The notes below the pieces were generated by a model. That model had not been told where the DNA came from, ran no database searches, and was given only the letters and a program-made list of their open reading frames with translations. Below are positions 1-5,911 of a DNA stretch of 8,026 bases, piece by piece. The translations under genes and the position numbers were made by a program. The number at the start of each line of letters is the position of its first letter. Positions within the stretch are counted from its first letter, which is position 1. Source of the stretch: Bacteroidota bacterium (GTDB lineage: Bacteria; Bacteroidota; Ignavibacteria; Tepidaquicellales; Tepidaquicellaceae); contig DOWN01000003.1 in the NCBI GenBank assembly GCA_003519545.1, positions 1-8,026 on the forward strand, given 5' to 3'.

Positions 1-377
1 TCATTCACATATTCTTCAAGACAATAACCTTTATCTTTATCAATTCTTTCATCTTTGAATAGTTCATTAAATGTCTCTCCAATTTTTGGAATGTTATTCA
101 TAAAATCTTCAATTCTTTTTGAAATATAATCTCCTTTTTCAATAGTGAACCTTTCCAGTCCTGTTTCTTCTGATTCTTTTTCACTTAATTCATCTGCTGC
201 TGCTTTATAAATAATCTCTCCGTTTTCGCCCATATAAGAAATACCATAAAAAGTTCGTTTATCCGGATTTGTTATACCTGAATATAATTTATCAAATGCA
301 TCTTTGATTCCTTCGGGAAACTTATCCGCTTTAACACACAATACATTTTGATTTTTACTTCTGTTTATTATTTCCAT
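1..377 (-). CDS. GyrI-like small-molecule-binding protein, 3' end cut by window edge
   Basis: This open frame starts at the ATG at 377 on the minus strand and runs off the left edge without a stop. The 125 complete codons visible begin MEIINRSKNQNVLCVKADKF. The stretch around residues 75-125 has an E-x-G-D-Y-I start, then D-F-M-N-N-I-P-K-I-G, F-N-E-L and G-Y-C-L-E-E-Y. I recognise this as resembling the GyrI-like/effector-binding domain proteins common in Bacteroidota, which are about 150-160 residues and often sit beside AraC- or MerR-type regulators. The start is well supported: AAAGGAG lies 5 nt upstream (383-389), the only clear Shine-Dalgarno sequence in the window. It is divergent from the AraC-family gene and has the repeated promoter element upstream. 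The family call rests on memory of the pattern; the ligand is unknown. Confidence 0.6.
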   Translation of the reverse strand, partial: MEIINRSKNQNVLCVKADKFPEGIKDAFDKLYSGITNPDKRTFYGISYMGENGEIIYKAAADELSEKESEETGLERFTIEKGDYISKRIEDFMNNIPKIGETFNELFKDERIDKDKGYCLEEYVN

Positions 378-391
378 TTTTTCTCCTTTAA

Positions 392-459
392 CAAAAATAC
401 TAAATTTAATTTATATAATTGTATTGTAATAACGACAATTTAAAGGGTTGAATGCGACA
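392..459 (-). promoter_or_regulatory. Promoter/operator copy A: 22-bp-spaced TGTCG repeats plus -7 box
   Basis: Read on the minus strand, TGTCG occurs at 459-455 and again at 437-433, exactly 22 bp apart. The second copy opens the core TGTCGTTATTACAATA. A TATTTTTG box (399-392) follows, matching the Bacteroidota -7 consensus TANNTTTG, 15 bp before the ATG at 377. No TTG-type -33 element is visible at the usual distance, which fits an activator-dependent promoter. A matching element lies at 2962-3029 with identical spacing. The distal half-site overlaps the ATG at 452, which argues against that codon as the start of the divergent regulator gene. Confidence 0.6.
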
Positions 460-481
460 TCCAAAAAAAGTAATTTTAATT

Positions 482-1453
482 ATGAAAACAATTACTATAC
501 TTGTTCCTGAAAAGGCAGTATTAGCATCTATAACTGATCCTCAATATATGTTTACTGCCGTTAATGATATTTTGAAATCATTAAATAAAAAACCTGAATT
601 CAAAATTATTCTTGCAGGACTTACAAAAAAAATAAATCTGCAAAATGGTTTATATACGGTCAATGTAAATAAATTGATTCACGAAATTAAAAAAACTGAT
701 TTACTGATTATTCCTGCTATAAGCGGAGATTTCTCCGAAGCGATTGATATAAACAAAAAATGTCTGTCTCATATAATAAGATTATACAATTCAGGATCAG
801 AGATTGCTTCTTTATGTGTTGGCTCATTCCTGCTTGCTTCCACAGGTCTTTTAAACGGTCTTAAAAGTTCAACTCACTGGCTCTATTCAGATTTGTTCAG
901 ACAATTTTTCCCTGATGTTTTATTAGAAGATGATAAAGTTATAACGTTTGAAAAAAGAATTTATACAAGCGGCGGTGCAAACTCTTATTGGAATTTGCTT
1001 TTATATATCGTGGAAAAATATACAAACAGAGAAGTTGCCATAAAGGCTTCTAAGTTTTTTGAATTGGATATAAACAGAAATTCTCAGTCACCATTTACTA
1101 TATTCAGAGGACAAAAAGAACATTTGGATTTTACTGTTATAGAAATACAAGAATTCATTGAAAAAAATTATAACTCAAAAATCACTGTGACTGAACTTGC
1201 AAAAAAATTTAATTTAGGAAGACGGACTCTCGAAAGAAGATTTAAAAAAGCAACTAACAATTCTCTGATTCAGTATATTCAACGGGTAAAAATTGAAGCG
1301 GCTAAAAATAAAATTGAACTTGAAAATAAAACCATATCCGAAATTATGTTTGAAGTCGGATATTCAGACTCAAAATCTTACCGAGATATTTTTAAAAAAA
1401 TTACTAAACTGACTCCGCTTGAATATAAAAACAAATATCGAAAGTCCGCATGA
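482..1453 (+). CDS. GlxA-type AraC-family transcriptional regulator (DJ-1/PfpI domain plus AraC HTH)
   Basis: This is a 323-residue transcription factor. Residues 1 to about 195 form a DJ-1/PfpI-like (class I glutamine amidotransferase-like) domain. Its hallmark segment is around C112 (A-S-L-C-V-G-S-F-L-L-A) followed by G-L-L-N-G and T-H-W (131-133), as in GlxA-type regulators. Residues about 215-320 form the AraC/XylS DNA-binding domain with two helix-turn-helix units (about 233-254 and 283-306), including T-L-E-R-R-F-K and E-V-G-Y-S-D. The frame is open from an ATG at 452, but I choose 482. The N-terminus MKTITILVPE then matches the family, and the 452 ATG sits inside an operator half-site. 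No Shine-Dalgarno is seen. It is divergent from the GyrI-like gene and convergent with a VOC gene, with 3 bp between their stops. In this subfamily the N-terminal domain usually senses rather than catalyses; the effector is unknown. Confidence 0.9.
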   Translation: MKTITILVPEKAVLASITDPQYMFTAVNDILKSLNKKPEFKIILAGLTKKINLQNGLYTVNVNKLIHEIKKTDLLIIPAISGDFSEAIDINKKCLSHIIRLYNSGSEIASLCVGSFLLASTGLLNGLKSSTHWLYSDLFRQFFPDVLLEDDKVITFEKRIYTSGGANSYWNLLLYIVEKYTNREVAIKASKFFELDINRNSQSPFTIFRGQKEHLDFTVIEIQEFIEKNYNSKITVTELAKKFNLGRRTLERRFKKATNNSLIQYIQRVKIEAAKNKIELENKTISEIMFEVGYSDSKSYRDIFKKITKLTPLEYKNKYRKSA

Positions 1454-1456
1454 TTT

Positions 1457-1885
1457 TTAATGTTGAGTGCTGTAACTGACCATCCAGTTGATTCCGAATT
1501 TATCAGTCACCATTCCAAAATATGCACCCCAAAAAGTATCATTCATATTCATTAACACCACTCCACCTTCAGATAATCCTTTAAAAAATCTGTCTGCTTC
1601 TTCTTTAGAATCCGTATCTATTGAAATTGAAAAATTATTACCGGAATTTATTTTTCCTGAATAACCTTCTCCTGCATCACTTCCCATAAGAATAGTATTC
1701 CCCATTGGAATACTCACATGCATTACTTTATCTTTATCTGCCTCAGAAACTTTTTTACCTTCGTCTCCGGGAATTTCAGAAAATTTTGAAATAAACATTT
1801 CTTTTGAACCAAATACTTCTTTGTAAAAATTGAAAGCTGCTTCGCAGTTTCCGTCGAATATTAAATATGGATTTATTGATTTCAT
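1457..1885 (-). CDS. PhnB-like VOC-superfamily protein
   Basis: This 142-residue protein belongs to the vicinal oxygen chelate (glyoxalase/bleomycin-resistance/dioxygenase) superfamily, PhnB type (3-dmu-9_3-mt domain). The N-terminal half carries the family opening N-P-Y-L-I-F-D-G-N-C-E-A-A-F-N-F-Y-K at residues 5-22. A central H56 sits in V-M-H-V-S-I. The C-terminal half ends with F-W-G-A-Y-F-G-M-V-T-D-K-F-G-I-N-W (118-134), a strong family signature. Length is close to E. coli YjdN. Members are soluble cytoplasmic proteins whose substrates are mostly unknown, so I do not assign a reaction. It is the last gene of the minus-strand row, 10 bp after the DUF4199 gene and probably co-transcribed with it. 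It is convergent with the AraC-family gene. No Shine-Dalgarno is visible; the start is supported by the family N-terminus. Confidence 0.9.
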   Translation of the reverse strand: MKSINPYLIFDGNCEAAFNFYKEVFGSKEMFISKFSEIPGDEGKKVSEADKDKVMHVSIPMGNTILMGSDAGEGYSGKINSGNNFSISIDTDSKEEADRFFKGLSEGGVVLMNMNDTFWGAYFGMVTDKFGINWMVSYSTQH

Positions 1886-1895
1886 TTTTTAAATT

Positions 1896-2372
1896 TTATT
1901 TTTTCTTCATAAATATTGCTACTATAGCAGTTGTTATTGTTCCCATTACAAAAGATCCTATAGCACTCATTATCATATAACTTTGTAAGTTAAAATATTT
2001 CTCGGCTTCTTCTCTTGTTTGAACTCCGGTCTGAACGGCGTATTCAATCGCATTCTTAAAGTAATCCGGTGATATAACATTTGAAATAAGTAACTGTAAA
2101 ACGGGACTAAAGATTGCGATTATTAATGAAATTATAATCCCGCATTTAAATCCTTGTCCGTATGTCATTACTCCGCCGTAAAAATTATTTCTTTTGTCCT
2201 TAAGTGCCAGAACATAGATTATTATAGCAGGTATTGCAACAAAATTTGTAAAAATTGCATGGTAAGCAATGTTTACATCATGTAATCCGGATATACGTTC
2301 AATAAACATCCAGATTATCATCATTACGATAAAAATAACAGCCCATTTAATTTCAATTTTTATATTGTTCAT
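1896..2372 (-). CDS. DUF4199-family four-helix membrane protein
   Basis: This 158-residue protein has four predicted membrane segments, at about residues 8-25, 40-57, 76-98 and 132-155. It ends in a basic M-K-K-K tail. Between segments 2 and 3 is the glycine-rich motif G-G-V-M-T-Y-G-Q-G-F-K-C-G (66-78), typical of DUF4199, a family found largely in Bacteroidota. The soluble stretch between segments 3 and 4 (about 100-130) is acidic and helical, with T-R-E-E-A-E-K-Y-F. Function is unknown. Its position between two VOC genes on the same strand, 10 bp from the downstream one, suggests co-expression in a stress or detoxification set. A 92-bp gap with an imperfect dyad separates it from the upstream VOC gene, so it may also be partly uncoupled from that gene. 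Confidence 0.85.
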   Translation of the reverse strand: MNNIKIEIKWAVIFIVMMIIWMFIERISGLHDVNIAYHAIFTNFVAIPAIIIYVLALKDKRNNFYGGVMTYGQGFKCGIIISLIIAIFSPVLQLLISNVISPDYFKNAIEYAVQTGVQTREEAEKYFNLQSYMIMSAIGSFVMGTITTAIVAIFMKKK

Positions 2373-2403
2373 ATTATTAAATATTTAGTTAATACAAAAA
2401 TTA

Positions 2404-2429
2404 CAAGAATTATTTTAAATTACTTCTTG
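2404..2429. repeat. 26-bp imperfect inverted repeat between VOC and DUF4199 genes
   Basis: The outer arms are CAAGAA and TTCTTG, and 11 of 13 positions can pair across the dyad. On the minus strand it lies 35 bp past the stop codon of the VOC gene (2465). It is followed at once by a T-rich run (TAATTTTTG, 2403-2395). It could be a weak, GC-poor intrinsic terminator or attenuator that lowers read-through into the DUF4199 gene, or a protein-binding dyad. The local sequence is so AT-rich that chance is a real alternative. Confidence 0.35.
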
Positions 2430-2464
2430 AAAATTGCTATTATTTTTTTGACATTCAATTCTAA

Positions 2465-2950
2465 TTACTGATTTTCATCGTATTTCTTTAATACTGATAT
2501 ATCAATCTTTTTCATCTGCAATATATCTTTAACCATCTTATCAAAGATTTCGGGTTTACCGGTTTTTCCAATTTTGTAAACAAGTGATGAAGTAACTTGC
2601 CAGGATAATCCGAATTTATCTTTAACCCATCCGCACATTTGTTTTTCTCCTCCATCTGATAACTTCTCCCAGTATAAATCAATCTCTTCCTGTGTATCAC
2701 ACGAGATGATAATTGAAAATGCTTCTGAGAGTTTGAAATAATCTCCTCCGTTTACGGCAAGAAATTCCTGACCAAACAATTTGAAACTTACCGTTCTGAC
2801 TGTACCGGGAGTCCCAAATTCACCTTCTCCGTATTTTGAAATTTGATTTATCTCTCCGTCTTTAAACAATGAGATATAATAATTTACTGCTTCTTCTGCC
2901 TGATTGTTAAACCAGATACAACTTGTGAGTTTTTGAATTTTTTCTGACAT
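2465..2950 (-). CDS. PhnB-like VOC-superfamily protein with C-terminal extension
   Basis: This 161-residue protein is a VOC-superfamily member of the 3-dmu-9_3-mt (PhnB-like) type. Residues 7-30 hold the first repeat (L-T-S-C-I-W-F-N-N-Q-A-E-E-A-V-N-Y-Y). Residues 77-119 hold the second, with the characteristic S-D-G-G-E-K-Q-M-C-G-W-V-K-D-K-F-G-L-S-W-Q-V ending. A tail of about 40 residues, rich in lysine and isoleucine, follows the domain (about 121-161), as in the longer members of this group. The start at 2950 is supported by family length and by a TATTTTTG promoter box 11 bp upstream; no Shine-Dalgarno is present. It lies downstream of the beta-lactamase gene but has its own promoter/operator, a near copy of the one before the GyrI-like gene. 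It therefore probably begins a separate transcription unit with the DUF4199 and second PhnB-like genes. Substrate is unknown. Confidence 0.9.
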   Translation of the reverse strand: MSEKIQKLTSCIWFNNQAEEAVNYYISLFKDGEINQISKYGEGEFGTPGTVRTVSFKLFGQEFLAVNGGDYFKLSEAFSIIISCDTQEEIDLYWEKLSDGGEKQMCGWVKDKFGLSWQVTSSLVYKIGKTGKPEIFDKMVKDILQMKKIDISVLKKYDENQ

Positions 2951-2961
2951 AATGTTTTTTT

Positions 2962-3029
2962 CAAAAATACTGACTTTAAATTAAAATTGCTTATTGCAAT
3001 AACGACATAATTAAAGGGGATTTACGACA
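2962..3029 (-). promoter_or_regulatory. Promoter/operator copy B: 22-bp-spaced TGTCG repeats plus -7 box
   Basis: On the minus strand TGTCG occurs at 3029-3025 and 3007-3003, again exactly 22 bp apart. The second opens TGTCGTTATTGCAATA, which contains the perfect 12-bp palindrome TTATTGCAATAA (2991-3002). The -7 box TATTTTTG (2969-2962) lies at the same distance from the repeats as in copy A. By hand alignment the two 68-bp elements agree at about 46 positions without gaps, and at 35 of 46 from the proximal half-site to the -7 box. It fills the gap after the beta-lactamase stop codon and drives the VOC gene starting at 2950. Confidence 0.6.
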
Positions 3030-3034
3030 ATCTC

Positions 3035-3913
3035 TTATTTATAATAATCTGAAATAATTTTACTTATATCAGACATAACTTTTTCGGCTTCAGGGTAATC
3101 AAGTTTTGAATCTGTAAGATATACACTGAGAATATATTTGAAACCATTCGGAAGTGATATAAAAGCAATATCATTCACTGCTGCTATTATACCGTCGTTT
3201 TTACCGGACGTTCCGGTTTTATGTCCTATTATACTTCCTTCAGGTAATTGTTCTTTAATTCTCTTCTGACCTGTCTTAGTCTCTGTCATAATCTTATATA
3301 AATAATCAAAACTCTTTTTACTGAATAAATTATCTGAATAAATTTTTTTAATAATTTCAGTTGAAGATTTAGGGGTTGTTTTATTTCTGAATTGTGTCTC
3401 CCAGTCTTGATGCATTTCATATTCGTTAGCGACAATGTAGAAATCCTTTAATCCTATATCATCAAAATATTTTTGAATCTTTTCTGTTCCACCCGCAATC
3501 TCTATCAATATGTCACAGGCATTGTTGTCACTTTCTGATACTGAATAACTGAGTAGTTCTGCAATTGTCAAACTGAAATTACCTTCAGGATTTATTTCTC
3601 TGATCGGACTCCATGTGTTCTCTTTTAAATCCTCTTTTTTAATTAAAATTTTATCTTCAATATTTAATTCTCCTTTATCTGCCTTATTCAGTATTGCAAG
3701 TCCAATGTGAAATTTAAATACACTTTGCATCGGGAAAAAATCATCGCCATTTATGCTTAATGTATCTCCGTTAGAAAACGAAAAGAAACTTATTCCGGCT
3801 TTCAAATCTTTTCCTTTTAAATATTCTGTAATTTCATTTCTTAATTTTTCTGTCTGTGAATAAACATTCGTTATGAATACTAAATTTATTACAAATAAAA
3901 ATAATTTCTTCAT
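3035..3913 (-). CDS. bla: Class A beta-lactamase, subclass A2-like (PER/VEB/CfxA relatives)
   Basis: This 292-residue periplasmic serine hydrolase should open the beta-lactam ring. An N-terminal signal peptide of about 19-20 residues (MKKLFLFVINLVFITNVYSQ) has no lipobox cysteine. All class A motifs are present: S64-V-F-K67 (Ambler S70-x-x-K73), S128-D-N130 (SDN loop), E164 (general-base E166) and K232-T-G234-T (KTG). The omega-loop segment E-Y-E-M-H places histidine at the position that is usually Asn170, as I recall for PER-1. The spacing, with extra residues between the catalytic serine and SDN, also fits subclass A2. Hydrolytic spectrum cannot be read from sequence. It starts 5 bp after the stop of the bleomycin-resistance-like gene, so the two are probably co-transcribed. 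No Shine-Dalgarno, LysR-type regulator or mobile element is seen beside it, which suggests a chromosomal gene. Confidence 0.93.
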   Translation of the reverse strand: MKKLFLFVINLVFITNVYSQTEKLRNEITEYLKGKDLKAGISFFSFSNGDTLSINGDDFFPMQSVFKFHIGLAILNKADKGELNIEDKILIKKEDLKENTWSPIREINPEGNFSLTIAELLSYSVSESDNNACDILIEIAGGTEKIQKYFDDIGLKDFYIVANEYEMHQDWETQFRNKTTPKSSTEIIKKIYSDNLFSKKSFDYLYKIMTETKTGQKRIKEQLPEGSIIGHKTGTSGKNDGIIAAVNDIAFISLPNGFKYILSVYLTDSKLDYPEAEKVMSDISKIISDYYK

Positions 3914-3918
3914 CGTAT

Positions 3919-4335
3919 TTAACTTTTTAAATTTTCAAAAAATGTTATAAGATTACCATACAAATCAAGAATATGAAATTCCCTCGTATTCCAGTTTGTC
4001 GTTATTAATTCTTTATGTTTTTTATGAAGTATTTTTTTATCTTTTACTTCATTAAATAATTCTTCAATTCCCGTTACTTCAATTTTGCAACTATGAGTGC
4101 CCGTTATAAAACTTTCGTCTCCTGATCTCACAGGTTTCAAAAATAAAAACACACTGCGAAACTTCCAACTCTTATCATTCGCTTTCCAAAAATCCAATAT
4201 TATTTTATCCCGTTTCAATCTTGCAAAATTTAACTCGCTGTAAATCTCTTCAAATGCCAACTTCTCTTTGTAAAACTCGATGGCATCTCTAATATTTAAT
4301 ACAGGAAATGCCGGTATAGATGATTTTAATTCCAT
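3919..4335 (-). CDS. Bleomycin-resistance-like VOC protein
   Basis: This 138-residue protein has the two-repeat fold of the VOC superfamily. Its N-terminal half reads I-P-A-F-P-V-L-N-I-R-D-A-I-E-F-Y-K-E-K-L-A-F (7-28), then F-A-R-L-K-R-D-K-I-I-L-D-F-W-K-A. This parallels the start and ligand-pocket strand of bleomycin-binding proteins. The C-terminal half has I-E-E-L-F-N-E-V and ends R-E-F-H-I-L-D-L-Y-G-N-L-I-T-F-F-E. Proteins of this type bind glycopeptide-like bleomycins as dimers and sequester them without catalysis. True drug binding here is unproven, and other VOC functions are possible. It is the first gene of a minus-strand pair with the beta-lactamase, 5 bp apart. Its promoter should lie in the 137-bp gap shared with radA, but no convincing -7 box was found there on this strand. 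Confidence 0.8.
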   Translation of the reverse strand: MELKSSIPAFPVLNIRDAIEFYKEKLAFEEIYSELNFARLKRDKIILDFWKANDKSWKFRSVFLFLKPVRSGDESFITGTHSCKIEVTGIEELFNEVKDKKILHKKHKELITTNWNTREFHILDLYGNLITFFENLKS

Positions 4336-4447
4336 AATTTTAATTTACTCATATTAGTTAAAAAAAATTACTATTTAAAGAATTATTTAATTGTATTTAT
4401 TCTTTCCCAAGATTTATTACTGCCCTTAAAAACGATTTATTTTTTTT

Positions 4448-4455
4448 TATGTTTG
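4448..4455 (+). promoter_or_regulatory. Candidate -7 promoter box for radA
   Basis: TATGTTTG matches the Bacteroidota -7 consensus TANNTTTG and lies 17 bp before the radA TTG start. This would give a leader of only about a dozen nucleotides. A clear TTG/TTTG -33 element is not visible at the expected distance. The surrounding 4336-4472 gap is a divergent intergenic region and otherwise holds only AT-rich sequence. Confidence 0.4.
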
Positions 4456-4472
4456 TTTTGTTAAATCATTAA

Positions 4473-5876
4473 TTGAAATTAAAATCAATATATATTTGTC
4501 AAAACTGTGGATATAATTCACCCAGATGGGCAGGGAAATGTCCGGAGTGTAATTCATGGAATTCTTTTGTAGAGGAAGTTATTGAATCAGGTAAAACTTC
4601 TAATCTGAGAGGCAGAAACGAAGGTGTTACCAATTCAAGAAAATCCAAAAGCCAAACAGATTTATTATTAAGAAATGTCGAAATTTCCGATCTCAATAAT
4701 ATCGAACCGGACAATTATCAGAGAACACAAACTAAAATTACAGAACTCGACAGAGTATTAGGTGGCGGACTTGTTAAAGGCAGCGTATTATTAATAGGCG
4801 GTGATCCCGGAATAGGGAAGTCAACTCTTATGTTGCAAATTGCAGGGAATATTCAGGAAAAAAAATTTTTATATGTCAGTGGTGAAGAATCTGCCCAGCA
4901 AATAAAAATGAGGGCTGACAGGTTAAACTCACAAATAAATAATTTTTTAATTCTTAATGAAGTAAATATTGAAATCATTGCTTCTGTCGTTGAAAACGAA
5001 AAACCTGAAATTTTAATTATTGATTCCATTCAAACAATTTATGATCCGCTTCTCGAAAGTGCTGCGGGAACTGTTTCTCAACTTCGCGATTGCACTTCTT
5101 CTTTGATTAAAATTGCAAAATCAAAAGGTATTATTGTTTTTATTGTCGGGCATATTACCAAAGAAGGTATGATAGCGGGTCCCAAAGTCCTTGAACATAT
5201 GGTTGATGTTGTTCTGCAATTTGAAGGTGAGAGAACTCATTCATACAGAATTTTACGGGGAATTAAAAACCGATTCGGATCCACTAATGAAATTGGAATT
5301 TTTGAAATGTCCGATAAAGGTTTAAAAGAAGTTTTAAACCCGAGTGAAATATTTTTATCTCAAAGAAATTATGGTGCTTCAGGATGTGTAATCTCCTGTT
5401 CCATCGAAGGAACAAGACCTATACTTATCGAAGTTCAGGGTTTAGTTACTTCTTCTAATTTCAGTGTTCCACAGCGAACATCTACCGGATTTGATTATAA
5501 AAGATTAAATCTTCTCATTGCCGTTCTTGAAAAAAAACTTGGTTTGTTCTTAAACAAAAGTGATATTTTTATTAATATTGCAGGAGGTGTAAAAATTGAT
5601 GAACCTGCTATAGACCTTGCTATCGCAATGAGTATCTATTCTTCTTACAGGGATATTCCTGTAGATTCTGATTCTGTAGTGCTTGGTGAAATTGGGCTCT
5701 CAGGTGAAATCAGAACTATCTCATCAATTGATAAAAGAATTTATGAAGCGGAAAAATTAGGATTTAAAAAAATTATTATTCCAAAAGGAAACTTTAAAAA
5801 TATTGATAACAAATCTTCTAAAATCAAAATTCAGGGTGCTGAATCTGTCAAATCTGTTATTGATATGATTTTTTAA
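4473..5876 (+). CDS. radA: DNA repair protein RadA
   Basis: This 467-residue RecA-like ATPase promotes branch migration and processing of recombination intermediates; E. coli RadA has 460 residues. Domains in order are a C4 zinc finger (C9-x2-C12 and C23-x2-C26), a RecA-like core, and a Lon-protease-like C-terminal domain. The core has Walker A G109-G-D-P-G-I-G-K-S-T118, a Walker B region L-I-I-D (181-184), and the RadA-specific K265-N-R-F-G269. The Lon-like domain spans about 290-467 and ends with conserved I-F-I-N-I-A-G-G-V, D-L-A-I-A-M-S and G-E-I-G-L-S-G-E-I-R. The TTG start is effectively forced: an in-frame TAA occupies 4470-4472, and the first in-frame ATG lies beyond Walker A. fbp follows 35 bp downstream on the same strand, so the two may share a transcript. 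Confidence 0.97.
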   Translation: MKLKSIYICQNCGYNSPRWAGKCPECNSWNSFVEEVIESGKTSNLRGRNEGVTNSRKSKSQTDLLLRNVEISDLNNIEPDNYQRTQTKITELDRVLGGGLVKGSVLLIGGDPGIGKSTLMLQIAGNIQEKKFLYVSGEESAQQIKMRADRLNSQINNFLILNEVNIEIIASVVENEKPEILIIDSIQTIYDPLLESAAGTVSQLRDCTSSLIKIAKSKGIIVFIVGHITKEGMIAGPKVLEHMVDVVLQFEGERTHSYRILRGIKNRFGSTNEIGIFEMSDKGLKEVLNPSEIFLSQRNYGASGCVISCSIEGTRPILIEVQGLVTSSNFSVPQRTSTGFDYKRLNLLIAVLEKKLGLFLNKSDIFINIAGGVKIDEPAIDLAIAMSIYSSYRDIPVDSDSVVLGEIGLSGEIRTISSIDKRIYEAEKLGFKKIIIPKGNFKNIDNKSSKIKIQGAESVKSVIDMIF

Positions 5877-5911
5877 TTTAACTACTTTTACAATTTAAAA
5901 TATTTATTTAT

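Noticed and set aside
452..481. ATG at 452 as the start of the AraC-family gene (ten extra residues)
   Set aside because: The added residues do not fit the family N-terminus, and the codon abuts the distal TGTCG half-site of the repeated operator. The ATG at 482 gives the expected MKTITILVPE start.
2512..2700. 62-codon open frame on the minus strand
   Set aside because: It lies inside the PhnB-like VOC gene in another frame and has no recognisable domain.
3433..3437. Single CGACA inside the beta-lactamase gene as a third operator
   Set aside because: There is no partner half-site at 22 bp, no core extension and no -7 box; a five-base match is expected by chance.
1..4335. Mobile resistance island
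   Set aside because: The cluster is accessory in character, but I found no transposase, integrase, terminal inverted repeats, target duplications or tRNA site. Base composition looks the same as that of the radA/fbp side.
4499..4714. 71-codon open frame on the minus strand
   Set aside because: It is antisense to the zinc-finger region of radA, with no domain and no start signal.
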